DNA of 64,000 nucleotides from Saprospiraceae bacterium UBA7687 (GTDB lineage: Bacteria > Bacteroidota > Bacteroidia > Chitinophagales > Saprospiraceae), in contig DLGT01000083.1 of assembly GCA_002482845.1 (NCBI GenBank), positions 1-64,000 of the forward strand. The letters run 5' to 3'. The position numbers were made by a program, and so were the translations under genes. A model generated the notes under the pieces. The model was given only the letters and a program-made list of their open reading frames with translations. It was not told the origin of the DNA and did no database searches. Shown here piece by piece: positions 1-9,139 of the stretch (positions are counted from its first letter, which is position 1; every line of letters starts with the position of its first letter).

Positions 1-217
1 AACGAACGAAATACCCCATTTAATATAGCATTAACGGAACTTTAACGCTGTTTCTGCTGACAGTCGGATTAAATAAATTTTTACACTTTAAATTTTAACA
101 CTTTTCTTAACATTTCAATCCTTCACTTTCGACCATTATGCTGAGTGCAACGAAGACTGATGAGCGAAAGTCCTTACACTAAATTACCTTCAACATCTAA
201 AATACAACCATCAAACA

Positions 218-287
218 TGTCCCACTAGGGACAAAATAACGGTAGAAAAAACAATATCGAAACTCAATCCCCGTGCCTTTAGGTACG
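218..287. repeat. REP-like pair of short hairpins
   Basis: Two small palindromes lie 40 bp apart: TGTCCC-acta-GGGACA (218-233) and CGTGCC-tttA-GGTACG (272-287, one G-T pair). The CCTTTAGG/CCC..GGG cores resemble short dispersed palindromic repeats of Bacteroidota intergenic DNA; a related CCCTAAAGGG core occurs at 35089-35098. The REP assignment is inference; no REP-associated transposase is visible in the window. Confidence 0.4.
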
Positions 288-610
288 AAACAACTTTAGC
301 CATTAAAAATATACGATAAATAACGCGAAGCTCCCCCTGCATAAGCAAATCCCCAAATCCACAAATCAACAAATCCAACAACAAAAATGACATGCTACCT
401 ATTTTTGTCACACCTTAGCGCCTTCGAGCCTTTGTGGCAATTAAATTTTCCAATAAAAAAACCTGCAAAATCTACTCATTTCCTAACCAATAAAACCTAT
501 CTTTATACCTGATTCTATTATGAAAATCAAGGGTAGACGCAAATTTTAATTTTATTCAAAATCAAGCCCAAAACGCATAAAAACTACCATTTTTCACAAA
601 AAACACACAA

Positions 611-664
611 GGGTTGTCCCGACCTTGTCCCAAGGTTGTGCCGAGGTTGTCTCGACCTTAGCCC
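611..664. repeat. Array of 11-bp units, copy 1
   Basis: Five consecutive degenerate units keep an exact 11-bp period: the TTGTCCCG-like core starts at 614, 625, 636, 647 and 658 (TTGTCCCG, TTGTCCCA, TTGTGCCG, TTGTCTCG, TTAGCCCG). Read on the minus strand the units are GGTCGGGACAA-like and match the end of the larger array at 19616-19747. It lies in non-coding DNA. Confidence 0.7.
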
Positions 665-1162
665 GACCACGCTTTACTAATGCTCCATATACGCTCCCAC
701 AATACTATATATACATTCCATTGACAATATGCTTAACTTACCCCTTTGCAACATCTAAGAACCTAGATTTCTCGTACTATTGTAACCCCATTCTTATAAT
801 TTGAATTTATTGCATAATCTCAATTATATAACTACTTCTAATTCCTTATATGAAATTAGATTTCACCCGTAACTACTTTCGGACCGCTGTTTGAGAGTGG
901 TATTGTTTTTTATGCAAACATGAATGAAATAAACATTTGGTGATTAATAAAACCTATTTCCGCTATATTGGAATTTTATAACCAAATTTCATATAATTAA
1001 TTTATTTCAATATGTTTTCAGAAAATATTAATTAAATAATTACATATCAATATATTACTAATAATTTAAACTATATATATCTTTATAAAAGTAAATTATT
1101 CTAAAGATATTTTCAATGACTGCATTAAATTTATTCTAATAATATTTGTTGGTATTGACATT

Positions 1163-1180
1163 ATTCCATAATTTTGGAAT
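1163..1180. promoter_or_regulatory. ATTCCA/TGGAAT inverted repeat upstream of barrel gene
   Basis: Perfect inverted repeat ATTCCA (1163-1168), spacer TAATTT, TGGAAT (1175-1180), about 90 bp before the start at 1268. Spacer is 6 bp where the other copies in the window have 5. A weak TGGGAT (1219-1224) lies about 50 bp downstream, in the place where other copies have TTGGCA. Probably a regulator binding site of the same family as those at 36359, 37669, 49658, 58413 and 63956. Confidence 0.5.
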
Positions 1181-1267
1181 TTATTTCCACAACACCTTAT
1201 CGTTTGTTTGATATTTGATGGGATAAAAGCAAAACGAACATTCATTAACCAATCTTACAAAATCAAA

Positions 1268-2398
1268 ATGCAAAACCTCAACACAACAGTCAAAGTAGTT
1301 TTTATCTTTCTAGTATTAATCCTTTTTGGAACAGATTCCATGGCCCAAGGCTGTGTCGCAATACGCCAAATGAGCTGTGGATCAGCTGCTGGATTAGATC
1401 ACAATAACGAACTGTTCACAAGAAATCAAGGTAAGTTTCAAGTAAATCTTGGTTATAGGTATTTTAGATCATTTAGGCATTTCAGAGGCTCACATGAAGA
1501 AACAGAAAGAGTTGCAAATAGTACTGAAGTAATAAATCTCTCGCACAATTTAGACCTTGGTTTAAGCTATTTAGCTACCAAAAGATTGACATTGAGTGTC
1601 GGATTACCCATAATCTACAATGATAGATCATCACTATATGAACATTATGGCAATAGCATCACGGCAAATCCTACACAGGCTAGATTTCACACCTATTCTC
1701 AAGGCATTGGTGATATGCGTATCTCTGGTAGTTATTGGCTTATCAATCCTGATTCCATGCCTAGTGGAAACATTGCTATAGGTTTGGGTGTAAAATTACC
1801 GACAGGAAATCCTGGTGCAATAGATGATTTTCATAAATTGGTTGATGGCGCTGAAGTAATTTCAGAAAGACCCGTGGATCAATCTATCCAGTTAGGTGAT
1901 GGTGGTGTAGGTTTCTCTGTGGAAGTTCAAGGATATAAAGCTATAGCAAACGCTACAACTATTTACTACAATGGTTTCTATTTAATAAATCCACGTGAAG
2001 TAAACGATGTTGCAAGAATCCCTGGAGCAACACCAAACGAAAATACTGGATATTTTTCCGTCGCCGATCAATTTGCACTTAGAACAGGTGTAAGCCAAGG
2101 ATTGAATGGAATAGCCAAAGGTTTTTCTGTAATGTTAGGAGGTAGGGCAGAAGGCATCCCTTCTAGCGATCTTATTGGTGGCAGCAAAGGATTCAGAAGG
2201 CCAGGTTATGTGGTATCTATCGAACCTGGCATCGCTTATATGAATAGAGGGACATCAATCATGCTAAATGTACCTTTCGCCTTATATCGCAATAGAATAA
2301 AAAGTTATGCTGACAAACTAGATGAAACTGGCAAAGCACACGGTGACGCTGCTTTTGCAGATTACTTAATCTCTCTTAGTTTAGGACACTGGTTTTAA
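1268..2398 (+). CDS. Secreted outer-membrane beta-barrel protein of unknown function
   Basis: 376 residues if translation starts at the ATG at 1268; a TTG at 1208 would add 20 residues in front of an otherwise normal signal peptide, so the ATG is preferred. Residues 1-27 form a Sec signal peptide (hydrophobic VVFIFLVLILFG, cleavage after SMAQ), followed by a Cys-containing start (GCVAIRQMSCGSAAG). The rest alternates polar and hydrophobic residues with many aromatic strand ends and finishes in LSLGHWF, a C-terminal aromatic as in outer-membrane barrels. It resembles the MetA-like/transporter barrel group, but the substrate is not known. A rhodanese-like exported protein follows. A hairpin terminator (2423-2464) ends it as its own transcript. 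Confident about a barrel, not about function. Confidence 0.75.
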   Translation: MQNLNTTVKVVFIFLVLILFGTDSMAQGCVAIRQMSCGSAAGLDHNNELFTRNQGKFQVNLGYRYFRSFRHFRGSHEETERVANSTEVINLSHNLDLGLSYLATKRLTLSVGLPIIYNDRSSLYEHYGNSITANPTQARFHTYSQGIGDMRISGSYWLINPDSMPSGNIAIGLGVKLPTGNPGAIDDFHKLVDGAEVISERPVDQSIQLGDGGVGFSVEVQGYKAIANATTIYYNGFYLINPREVNDVARIPGATPNENTGYFSVADQFALRTGVSQGLNGIAKGFSVMLGGRAEGIPSSDLIGGSKGFRRPGYVVSIEPGIAYMNRGTSIMLNVPFALYRNRIKSYADKLDETGKAHGDAAFADYLISLSLGHWF

Positions 2399-2422
2399 AA
2401 TCTAACTGTTATTTTTATACCT

Positions 2423-2464
2423 GAAGCGGTCTTCTTTTTACTTAAATTGAGGACCGTTTCTTTT
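2423..2464 (+). terminator. Rho-independent terminator of the barrel gene
   Basis: Stem GAAGCGGTCTTC (2423-2434) pairs with GAGGACCGTTTC (2449-2460), allowing G-T pairs, with a 14-nt AT-rich loop and a following T run, 25 bp after the stop at 2398. Confidence 0.75.
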
Positions 2465-2479
2465 ATACATAATAACGAT

Positions 2480-2615
2480 GAGTCCACTCCGAAAAGCCCT
2501 TAGCTCGAATAGCGGGGAAAATATGGATTTATACTGCAATGATAATCAGACGTTTCCCTTCAGGGATTGGGTGAAAAACGTCTTATTATCATTAGGTCTG
2601 TTTTTGGAGTAGACT
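2480..2615. repeat. 136-bp nested imperfect palindrome
   Basis: Outer arms GAGTCCACTCCGAAAA (2480-2495) and TTTTTGGAGTAGACTC (2600-2615) pair with a few mismatches. Inner arms AATGATAATCAGACGTTT (2538-2555) and AAACGTCTTATTATCATT (2576-2593) pair closely, around a TCCC-ttca-GGGA tip (2555-2566). It sits between the terminator of the barrel gene and the rhodanese gene. It could be a structured RNA leader, a miniature inverted-repeat element or a regulatory hairpin; no coding content is seen. Confidence 0.55.
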
Positions 2616-2668
2616 CAACTATCTATGTAATTCTTTGTTAATAAGATTATTTAGCACAAATAAATCTT

Positions 2669-3196
2669 ATGTCCTTTTTAAGACTTTTTTTCTCGCTCTT
2701 TGGTATCATTCCTCCGTTTTTGGCATGCGCACAATTTACCAAAACTGCATCGTGTCAAAGTCCTTCTTTTGACAAAAAAGTAGATAGTTATTTATCTTAT
2801 TCAGCACCTGTGGTTAGCGTGAAAGATGCATTTACAAAAAAGTCTGACTATGTCTTCCTCGATGCGCGTGAAGTAGAAGAATATAATGTCTCGCATATAC
2901 CTGAAGCAAGATTCATAGGTTACAAAGATTTTAACGTAAAAGGAATTTCGGATATAGCAAAAGATTCAAAAATTGTTGTTTATTGTTCTATTGGTTACAG
3001 AAGTGAAAAAATAGCTACCAAACTTAGATCAGCTGGTTTTAAAAACGTCAGTAACTTATATGGCAGCATATTTGAATGGGCTAATATGGGCTACCCACTT
3101 TCTGATAAAAAAGGACTTCCTACCTCACAAGTACACACCTACAATAAAAAATGGAGTCAGTGGGTGACTGGCGATGGATTAAAAAAAACATGGTAA
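2669..3196 (+). CDS. Exported rhodanese-domain protein
   Basis: 175 residues. A hydrophobic leader (residues 1-22, MSFLRLFFSLFGIIPPFLACA) looks like a signal peptide; FLAC could be a poor lipobox, so a lipoprotein is possible. Residues about 45-150 form one rhodanese domain with the conserved DAREVEEY segment, the HIPEA segment and the active-site loop YCSIGYRSE with catalytic Cys106, so it should be a competent sulfur- or redox-handling domain in the envelope. The last 25 residues (after GYPLSDKKG) are a family tail. It follows the barrel gene but is separated from it by a terminator and a long palindrome, so it is likely transcribed alone. The physiological substrate is unknown. Confidence 0.8.
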   Translation: MSFLRLFFSLFGIIPPFLACAQFTKTASCQSPSFDKKVDSYLSYSAPVVSVKDAFTKKSDYVFLDAREVEEYNVSHIPEARFIGYKDFNVKGISDIAKDSKIVVYCSIGYRSEKIATKLRSAGFKNVSNLYGSIFEWANMGYPLSDKKGLPTSQVHTYNKKWSQWVTGDGLKKTW

Positions 3197-3276
3197 TTTA
3201 AAATAAATTCATAGGGTATAAATTGGTTGATTCGTTATTACTTCGTGCCCCAAAGTATTTGCGAAATATTTAATAT

Positions 3277-3334
3277 AATCAAACCTTTTGAGACAAATAT
3301 TGACAGCTCTTCCATCTAAAAGGAAGGTTTGATT
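3277..3334. repeat. Inverted repeat upstream of the metalloprotease gene
   Basis: AATCAAACCTT (3277-3287) and AAGGTTTGATT (3324-3334) are a perfect 11-bp inverted repeat separated by 36 bp, between the rhodanese stop and the protease start at 3400. It may be a terminator-like hairpin or an operator. Confidence 0.45.
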
Positions 3335-3399
3335 CTTGGAATTTGCGCTTATTAAAGTTGATTCTATAAAGTTTATTTTAAAACAAAAACCAATTTTCT

Positions 3400-6300
3400 A
3401 TGAAATCAGGGATTTCTTTAGTATTAAGTTTATTATTTTCAGTAGCTATCATTCCATATGGATTTGCAATAAACGAACTTCAACTTTCTGAAAATAATAG
3501 TTCACATTTTTATAGCGATCTACACAAAAAAGCAAAATCTACTTCAAATAGTTTTAATATCCTCATTCAAAATAAAAATAGAAAAACGCCTACTAATGCT
3601 ACTGTTTCAAAAGCACAATATTATAATGTAAGCAATGAGAATCTAGCAGAACTGAGAACCCAAAAACCAGACTTTTTTACCCAAGAAATCAAAATTGATA
3701 ATAAATCAGTAAAACTTATACTAGAGAAAGTAAATGTGACAAGTCCTGATTTTCACATAACTACTAGTGATGGCAGAGTCTTATATCCTGATATGTCCGA
3801 ACTGCTTCACTATCGAGGCGTCATTGCTAATGAAAGTACATCTTGGGTGACGCTTTCTATTACAAAAGATAAATTAAAATATCTGATTACCTCACCTGAA
3901 GGAAATTACGAAATCAATCAGGTGGAAGAAAATATGTATGCAGGTTACTATAGCAAAGACCAAAAAAGCATACCTTATTATGACGATAAAACAGTTGATG
4001 ATGTTAGAAATTCCGTACATCAAAATGCACAAAATGCTGGTTCAAGAGTTGGAAGTTGTCTTGAAATATATTTTGAGTGTGACCACAAAACATATGGTAC
4101 ATTGGGAGATATTAGCAGTGTGACTAATTGGGTGACATCTCTTACCAATGATGTTGCGGCAATCTATGCACTACATAATGTTCCGTTATATATGAGTGAA
4201 CTTTTCATTTGGACTACAGATGATCCATATACGAATCTATCTAACATTGGTGCCATCAGAGATGAATTTGTACAAACACTCCAGAATAATTACGATGGAA
4301 GAATAGCCCACTTACTTTCTGTAAGAGGACTTGGAGGAGGCATAGCAAACGGAATCGGTGGCTATTGCAATACCTACCCTACTTATCCTGGACCACAATG
4401 TTTCAGTAGCCAATTATCTTCTAGCATCACACCATATCCAAATTATTCCTTTAATAGTTATGTCATTGCACACGAAATGGGCCACGTCATGGGCTTGCGA
4501 CACACGCATGCATGTGTGTGGAATAATACACTCACCCAAATCGACGACTGTGGCAATATGTACGCTTTTGACAATGGAGATACCCCTGAAGGATTAAGCT
4601 GTTATGACTCAGATAATGATATAATTCCTGTTGGCGGAGGTACAATTATGAGTAACTGTAACCTCATAAATGGAGTAGGTATCAATTTAAGTGCTGGATT
4701 CGGACTGCTTCCAGGGCAAATGCTCTATGAAAACTTTGTTTATGCGGATTGTACTACAGGTATTTCTTGTGGGTCATTACCTCCTGTTAATGATCTTTGT
4801 GCCAATGCCATCAACCTTACCGTAAGATATAGTTGTGAAAGCAATAGTTTCAATAACATAAGGGCAACAGCTACGGCTGGCGTCCCACCTTTTACATGTG
4901 GCAGCCCTGGCAATCCTATCAAAGATGTTTGGTTTAAACTTGTAGTTCCTCCTTCAGGAAGTGTGTCCATAGAAACTGGTCAAGTGACAAGTGGATTGAC
5001 AGATATGCTCATACAAGCATATTCAGGTTCTTGTGGTTCTTTGACATCGATAGCTTGTGATGATAATACTGGTACTGGCAATCATAGCCTTCTAACTCTA
5101 AGTGGTAGAACACCTGGTGAGACTATTTTTGTTCGTGTAGTGGATAGTGGAAGCAATGATGAAGGTATTTTTGATATTTGTGCATATGACTCCAATCTGC
5201 CTTGTCATCCTGACTACACTGCACTAGTCTCTTTTTACAATGCTACCAGTGGCAGTTCTTGGACCAATAAATCAGGTTGGCAACAGGGTGCAGCAGGGAG
5301 CAATTGTAATGTTTGTACTTGGTATGGTATCACTTGCAATAGCGCAGGCAGAGTTACAGACATCAGACTATCTAGCAATAACATCACGGGAAATAGCATA
5401 CCATCCACATTGACACAGATTTCTTTTCTGAATCATCTTGTGTTGTACAATAATAATCTATCTGGAAATATCCCCAGCTTTCTAAATAACTTTCCAGTTT
5501 TAGTAACGCTTGACTTAGGTGGAAATGATTTTACAGGGGCAATTCCAACTAGTTTAGGTAGCATCAATAATTTAAGAAGTTTATATTTGGATGGCAATCA
5601 ACTCTCAGGCAGCCTTCCAGCAAGTTTGACAAATATAGACTTGAGTTTGATTTATGTCCAAAACAATGCATTGACTGGGTGTTTCCCATCAGGATACAGT
5701 ATCTTTTGTGATAAAGCTTATAATTTTTCTGGCAACCCATTATTGGCCAATGGTATTACATTTGCTACTTACTGTGCTAATGGCAACGGTGGAGACGAAG
5801 ACAGTGATGGATACTGTCAGAGTTTGGGTGATTGTAATGATGATGACAACACCATGTTTCCTGGAAATCCAGAAGTATGTGACCTGAAAGACAATAACTG
5901 TAATGGCCTAATAGATGATATCGCATCACCACAGACCAATACATGGATAGCTGGCAGTGGATCTTGGTTTGTCGCTACTAATTGGAGTCTAGGTGTAGTG
6001 CCACAACGATGTCAAAATGTAGTCATAGCAGGTAGTAATGGGACCGTAGTAACCATACCAAGTGCTCAAGCAGGAGAAGCTAGATCGGTATTGGTACAAG
6101 CAGGAAAAAGTTTAATAATCCAAAACACTGGTAGCCTTATAATTAATAACGGCCTAAATCTAATCAACTCAGGTACTGTCACCAACAATGGTACCTTATC
6201 CATCAATAACATCCTAGATAATGCACTTTTTGGTATTACAAATTCTGGAACCATCACGAATAGTTCATCAGGCTCCATCACGATTCAAAATTCAGGAATA

Positions 6301-6519
6301 AGATCATTGTCCAATAATACAGGTGGTATTTTAACAAATAATGGAAGTCTTACCATCGATGGTAACTCAATTGGCGCAGTCAGCACAGGTATCTATAATG
6401 CAGGAAACACTATGAATTCTGGACAAGTTACCGTAAGAAACATCACTGGAAACGAAGTCATTATAGCTCCAGGATCTACTTTTAATAATCAAGTAAATGG
6501 TGTTTTAAATCTGGAGTAG
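3400..6519 (+). CDS. Secreted multidomain reprolysin-like metalloprotease
   Basis: 1039 residues. A signal peptide (1-23) leads into a propeptide-like region (about 24-210). The zinc metalloprotease domain follows (about 215-455) with HEMGHVMGLRHTH at 358-370, the HExxHxxGxxH signature of M12-type metzincins. Next come a Cys-rich jelly-roll-like segment opening PPVNDLCANA (about 465-600), a plant-type leucine-rich repeat region opening with SSWTNKSGW (about 608-795), a MopE-like Asp-rich motif (DSDGYCQSLGDCNDDDNT, about 802-842), and a beta-solenoid region of repeated NNGSLTI-like strands to the end. It should act outside the cell on proteins. Oddly there is no T9SS C-terminal domain: the frame stops in the repeat region after GVLNLE, and the DNA beyond does not look coding. 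Either it is C-terminally truncated or it uses another export signal. Confidence 0.85.
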   Translation: MKSGISLVLSLLFSVAIIPYGFAINELQLSENNSSHFYSDLHKKAKSTSNSFNILIQNKNRKTPTNATVSKAQYYNVSNENLAELRTQKPDFFTQEIKIDNKSVKLILEKVNVTSPDFHITTSDGRVLYPDMSELLHYRGVIANESTSWVTLSITKDKLKYLITSPEGNYEINQVEENMYAGYYSKDQKSIPYYDDKTVDDVRNSVHQNAQNAGSRVGSCLEIYFECDHKTYGTLGDISSVTNWVTSLTNDVAAIYALHNVPLYMSELFIWTTDDPYTNLSNIGAIRDEFVQTLQNNYDGRIAHLLSVRGLGGGIANGIGGYCNTYPTYPGPQCFSSQLSSSITPYPNYSFNSYVIAHEMGHVMGLRHTHACVWNNTLTQIDDCGNMYAFDNGDTPEGLSCYDSDNDIIPVGGGTIMSNCNLINGVGINLSAGFGLLPGQMLYENFVYADCTTGISCGSLPPVNDLCANAINLTVRYSCESNSFNNIRATATAGVPPFTCGSPGNPIKDVWFKLVVPPSGSVSIETGQVTSGLTDMLIQAYSGSCGSLTSIACDDNTGTGNHSLLTLSGRTPGETIFVRVVDSGSNDEGIFDICAYDSNLPCHPDYTALVSFYNATSGSSWTNKSGWQQGAAGSNCNVCTWYGITCNSAGRVTDIRLSSNNITGNSIPSTLTQISFLNHLVLYNNNLSGNIPSFLNNFPVLVTLDLGGNDFTGAIPTSLGSINNLRSLYLDGNQLSGSLPASLTNIDLSLIYVQNNALTGCFPSGYSIFCDKAYNFSGNPLLANGITFATYCANGNGGDEDSDGYCQSLGDCNDDDNTMFPGNPEVCDLKDNNCNGLIDDIASPQTNTWIAGSGSWFVATNWSLGVVPQRCQNVVIAGSNGTVVTIPSAQAGEARSVLVQAGKSLIIQNTGSLIINNGLNLINSGTVTNNGTLSINNILDNALFGITNSGTITNSSSGSITIQNSGIRSLSNNTGGILTNNGSLTIDGNSIGAVSTGIYNAGNTMNSGQVTVRNITGNEVIIAPGSTFNNQVNGVLNLE

Positions 6520-6629
6520 CGTTTTTTACTCAAAAGGCCAGTTGCCTAAATATACTTCATCGTAGCTAGGAAGCTATGACTAACAAATGTTTCTTAGTTA
6601 TAACTTCTATTTAATCATACTTTTATAAA

Positions 6630-6848
6630 TCACCGAATATCCTTCAATAAATACTCCAATCCATTGGTCTTAATCACAAATGCTGTGGACAATATCATGC
6701 CTAATCTACCTTGTGGAAATCCTTGGGTGGACATCCATTCTAGATAATATGTAGGGATATGTTTGATCAGCGTGCCTTTATATTTTCCATAAGGCATCGT
6801 CATTCTGACTATGTCAATGAGAATAGTATTGTCTGGTGTATTTTCCAA
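6630..6848 (-). CDS. DUF3820 family small protein
   Basis: 72 residues. The core MPYGKYKGTLIKHIPTYYLEW is typical of the DUF3820 family, small proteins of unknown role, and the length fits. The start is a TTG at 6848, 14 bp after the parE stop; the next ATG would give a much shorter protein beginning just before the MPYGKYKG core. The close spacing suggests translation from the parE transcript. Function unknown. Confidence 0.7.
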   Translation of the reverse strand: MENTPDNTILIDIVRMTMPYGKYKGTLIKHIPTYYLEWMSTQGFPQGRLGMILSTAFVIKTNGLEYLLKDIR

Positions 6849-6862
6849 TCTGTGCGATTAAG

Positions 6863-8776
6863 TTATACCAACTCTTCTGATTCTACCGCTGCAAGGTCCA
6901 TGACTTCTTCTTCCTCTTGAATCTGATCGAGTTCTATTTTCAGATTGTCGATGATAAAGACCTGACGTTCAGGTGTGTTTTTACCCATATAATAAGACAA
7001 TAAATCTTCGATCTTTGTACCTTCTCCAAGGATGACAGGCTCCAATTTTATATTCTCACTGATGAAATCTTCAAATTCATTAGGTGAAATTTCTCCCAAT
7101 CCTTTAAATCGTGTGATCTCTGCCTTTCCTCTCAGTTTTTGGATGGCTTCTTGTTTTTCTTGTTCGCTGTAGCAATAATAAGTTTTTGCTTTATCTCTCA
7201 CCCTAAATAGTGGCGTATCAAGGATGTACAAGTGACCCATCTTGACCAAGTCAGGGAAAAATTGCAAGAAAAATGTCAATAACAACAATCGGATGTGCAT
7301 ACCATCGACGTCGGCATCTGTCGCAATGACCACACGGTTGTAACGAAGATTCTCGATACCGTCTTCTATGTCTAGCGCATGTTGGAGTAGATTGAGCTCT
7401 TCATTTTGGTACACTACTTTTTTAGTCATACCATAACAGTTCAAAGGCTTACCACGAAGACTGAATACAGCTTGAGACTGCACATTCCTAGCTTTGGTAA
7501 TAGATCCACTTGCCGAATCTCCCTCAGTGATGAAGATGGTGCTTGCCAGTTTTAGTTCATCTTCTGCTTTTTTGCCATCTGTGAGGTGAATCCTACAATC
7601 ACGCAATTTTTTATTGTGAATATTGGCTTTTTTTGCTCTTTGATTGGCTATCTTTTTGATGTCAGCAATTTCTTTACGCTCTCTCTCTGACTGAAGTATT
7701 TTACGTAAAATGGCATCTGCGACTTCTTTATTTTTGTGAAGGAAGTTGTCCAGATTTGTTTTCATAAAATCCACGACGAAAGCTCTAATCGAAATGCCTT
7801 CAGGAGCCATATTTTGAGAACCAAGTCTTGTTTTTGTTTGAGATTCAAATACAGGTTCTTCTACCTTTAGACTGATGGCACCCACAATCGAAGTCTGTAC
7901 ATCGCGTGTATCAAATGGTTTGTTGTAAAACTCTCTGATGGTCTTCACAATAGCTTCTCTGAACACAGCTAAGTGCGTACCTCCTTGTGTGGTATTCTGA
8001 CCATTGACAAATGAGTAATATTCTTCGCCATAAGATGTATTGTGCGAGATGGCTATTTCTATGTCTTCCGCTTTCAGGTGGATGATCGGATATAATAGAT
8101 TTTCAACATCGGTTTTACGTTCCAATAAATCCTTCAGACCATTTTTGGAAACCAATGTTTTGCCATTGTAATTTAGTTTTAGACCAGCATTCAGATAGGC
8201 ATAATTCCAAAGTTGGTTTTCTATATATTCAGATCTATATCTATAATGTTTAAAGATAGTTTCGTCTGCTACAAACTCTATCAGTGTGCCATTTGGCTCC
8301 GTGGTCTTGCTTATTTTTGGGTCAGATGTGATGATTCCTGCAGAAAACTCAGCCGACTTAGTCTCTCCATCTCTAAATGATTGCACCCTAAAATAACTTG
8401 ACAATGCATTGACAGCTTTGGTACCAACGCCATTCAGACCTACAGATTTTTTAAAGGCTTTGGAGTCATATTTTCCACCAGTATTAATCTTGGATACACA
8501 GTCCACAACCTTACCAAGTGGGATACCTCGACCATAATCTCGGATAAATACCTTCCCTTGTTCGATCGATATATCAATATTTTTACCATTACCCATGACA
8601 AATTCATCTATGGAGTTGTCTATGACTTCTTTGAGTAGAATGTAGATACCATCTTCTTGTGCCGAACCATCACCTAGCTTGCCGATGTACATCCCTGGTC
8701 TGAGACGTATGTGTTCCTGCCAGTCAAGACTTCGTATATTATCTTCATTATAAAGTACTCCTGTATTATCGCTCAT
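6863..8776 (-). CDS. parE: DNA topoisomerase IV subunit B
   Basis: 637 residues, a type IIA topoisomerase ATPase subunit. The GHKL ATPase domain carries EVIDNSIDE near residue 49 and the GRGIPLG box. The transducer domain follows, then a TOPRIM domain with EGDSASG near 414 and DADVDGMHI near 487. The start LDWQEHIRLRPGMYIG, the compact size and the lack of a GyrB-type insertion favour ParE over GyrB, although the families are close. With ParC it decatenates replicated chromosomes in the cytoplasm; no parC is in the window. A TATATTTG -7 box lies at 8814-8821, 38 bp before the ATG. A small DUF3820 gene follows 14 bp after the stop. Confidence 0.92.
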   Translation of the reverse strand: MSDNTGVLYNEDNIRSLDWQEHIRLRPGMYIGKLGDGSAQEDGIYILLKEVIDNSIDEFVMGNGKNIDISIEQGKVFIRDYGRGIPLGKVVDCVSKINTGGKYDSKAFKKSVGLNGVGTKAVNALSSYFRVQSFRDGETKSAEFSAGIITSDPKISKTTEPNGTLIEFVADETIFKHYRYRSEYIENQLWNYAYLNAGLKLNYNGKTLVSKNGLKDLLERKTDVENLLYPIIHLKAEDIEIAISHNTSYGEEYYSFVNGQNTTQGGTHLAVFREAIVKTIREFYNKPFDTRDVQTSIVGAISLKVEEPVFESQTKTRLGSQNMAPEGISIRAFVVDFMKTNLDNFLHKNKEVADAILRKILQSERERKEIADIKKIANQRAKKANIHNKKLRDCRIHLTDGKKAEDELKLASTIFITEGDSASGSITKARNVQSQAVFSLRGKPLNCYGMTKKVVYQNEELNLLQHALDIEDGIENLRYNRVVIATDADVDGMHIRLLLLTFFLQFFPDLVKMGHLYILDTPLFRVRDKAKTYYCYSEQEKQEAIQKLRGKAEITRFKGLGEISPNEFEDFISENIKLEPVILGEGTKIEDLLSYYMGKNTPERQVFIIDNLKIELDQIQEEEEVMDLAAVESEELV

Positions 8777-8813
8777 ATGCTTGTAAGTATAAACCTAAGA
8801 TTAAAATAGAAGG

Positions 8814-8821
8814 CAAATATA
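8814..8821 (-). promoter_or_regulatory. Bacteroidota -7 box of parE
   Basis: TATATTTG on the minus strand fits TAnnTTTG, the primary sigma factor -7 element of this phylum, about 38 bp before the parE ATG. No strong -33 box was seen. Confidence 0.5.
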
Positions 8822-8941
8822 AGAAAATTTTATGATATGAATGGTTGATAGGGATTTTGCAGAGAATTTTTCAGTTTCGTTTTTCAATGATTAACCCAAG
8901 TCTATCCCAGCCTTAGGCATAAAATGGATGTCAGCTTTTTC

Positions 8942-8984
8942 ATAAAATCCCTAAGAATCAAATACAGATTCATAGGGATTTTAT
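8942..8984 (-). terminator. Hairpin after the M56 operon
   Basis: An 18-bp stem with one mismatch (8942-8959 and 8967-8984) and a 7-nt loop. It lies 12 bp beyond the TAG at 8996 that ends the ancestral reading frame of the last M56 gene, supporting that position as the original gene end. There is no clean T run, so termination strength is uncertain. Confidence 0.65.
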
Positions 8985-8995
8985 AAATTTCGATA

Positions 8996-9139
8996 CTATT
9001 TTCTTATCACGACTTGATTGGTAGAAACTTTATTTCCTTGTACTGTTTTGACTAATATTGTGGGTACATTTATCTGACTGATATCAATTTTTGTTTTGAA
9101 ATGTTCTTGTCGATTGTCAAATTTATTTATGTACAATAA
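8996..9139 (-). pseudogene. Detached T9SS tail of the preceding M56 gene
   Basis: Reading on in the same frame past the TAA at 9140-9142, the minus strand encodes 47 residues beginning LLYINKFDNRQEHFKTK and ending STNQVVIRK, then TAG at 8996. This is the second half of a T9SS type A C-terminal domain, whose first half (INIFPNPTSD to SILDMTG) is still in the upstream frame. DMTG followed by TAA and LLY strongly suggests an ancestral lysine codon (AAA, as in the usual GKLLY) changed to TAA. The tail is no longer translated unless there is read-through or the base is a sequence error. Confidence 0.8.

Larger units (their letters stand above)
1..1162. other. Long gene-free AT-rich region
   Basis: No convincing coding sequence is seen on either strand; the short open frames have no signal, motif or family resemblance. 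The stretch holds a pair of small hairpins (218-287), an array of five 11-bp units (611-664), and very AT-rich DNA from about 690 leading to the first gene. The left part may be the downstream region of a gene outside the window. Confidence 0.6.

Noticed and set aside
211..411. 66-residue minus-strand open frame
   Set aside because: It overlaps the REP-like hairpins and shows no protein-like features; AT-rich DNA often gives such frames.
1219..1240. TTGGCA-type promoter box for the barrel gene
   Set aside because: Only TGGGAT is seen; the match is too weak to count this locus with the five others.
1208..1267. TTG start at 1208 for the barrel gene
   Set aside because: It would put 20 polar residues before a normal signal peptide; the ATG at 1268 gives a standard one and fits the upstream dyad spacing better.
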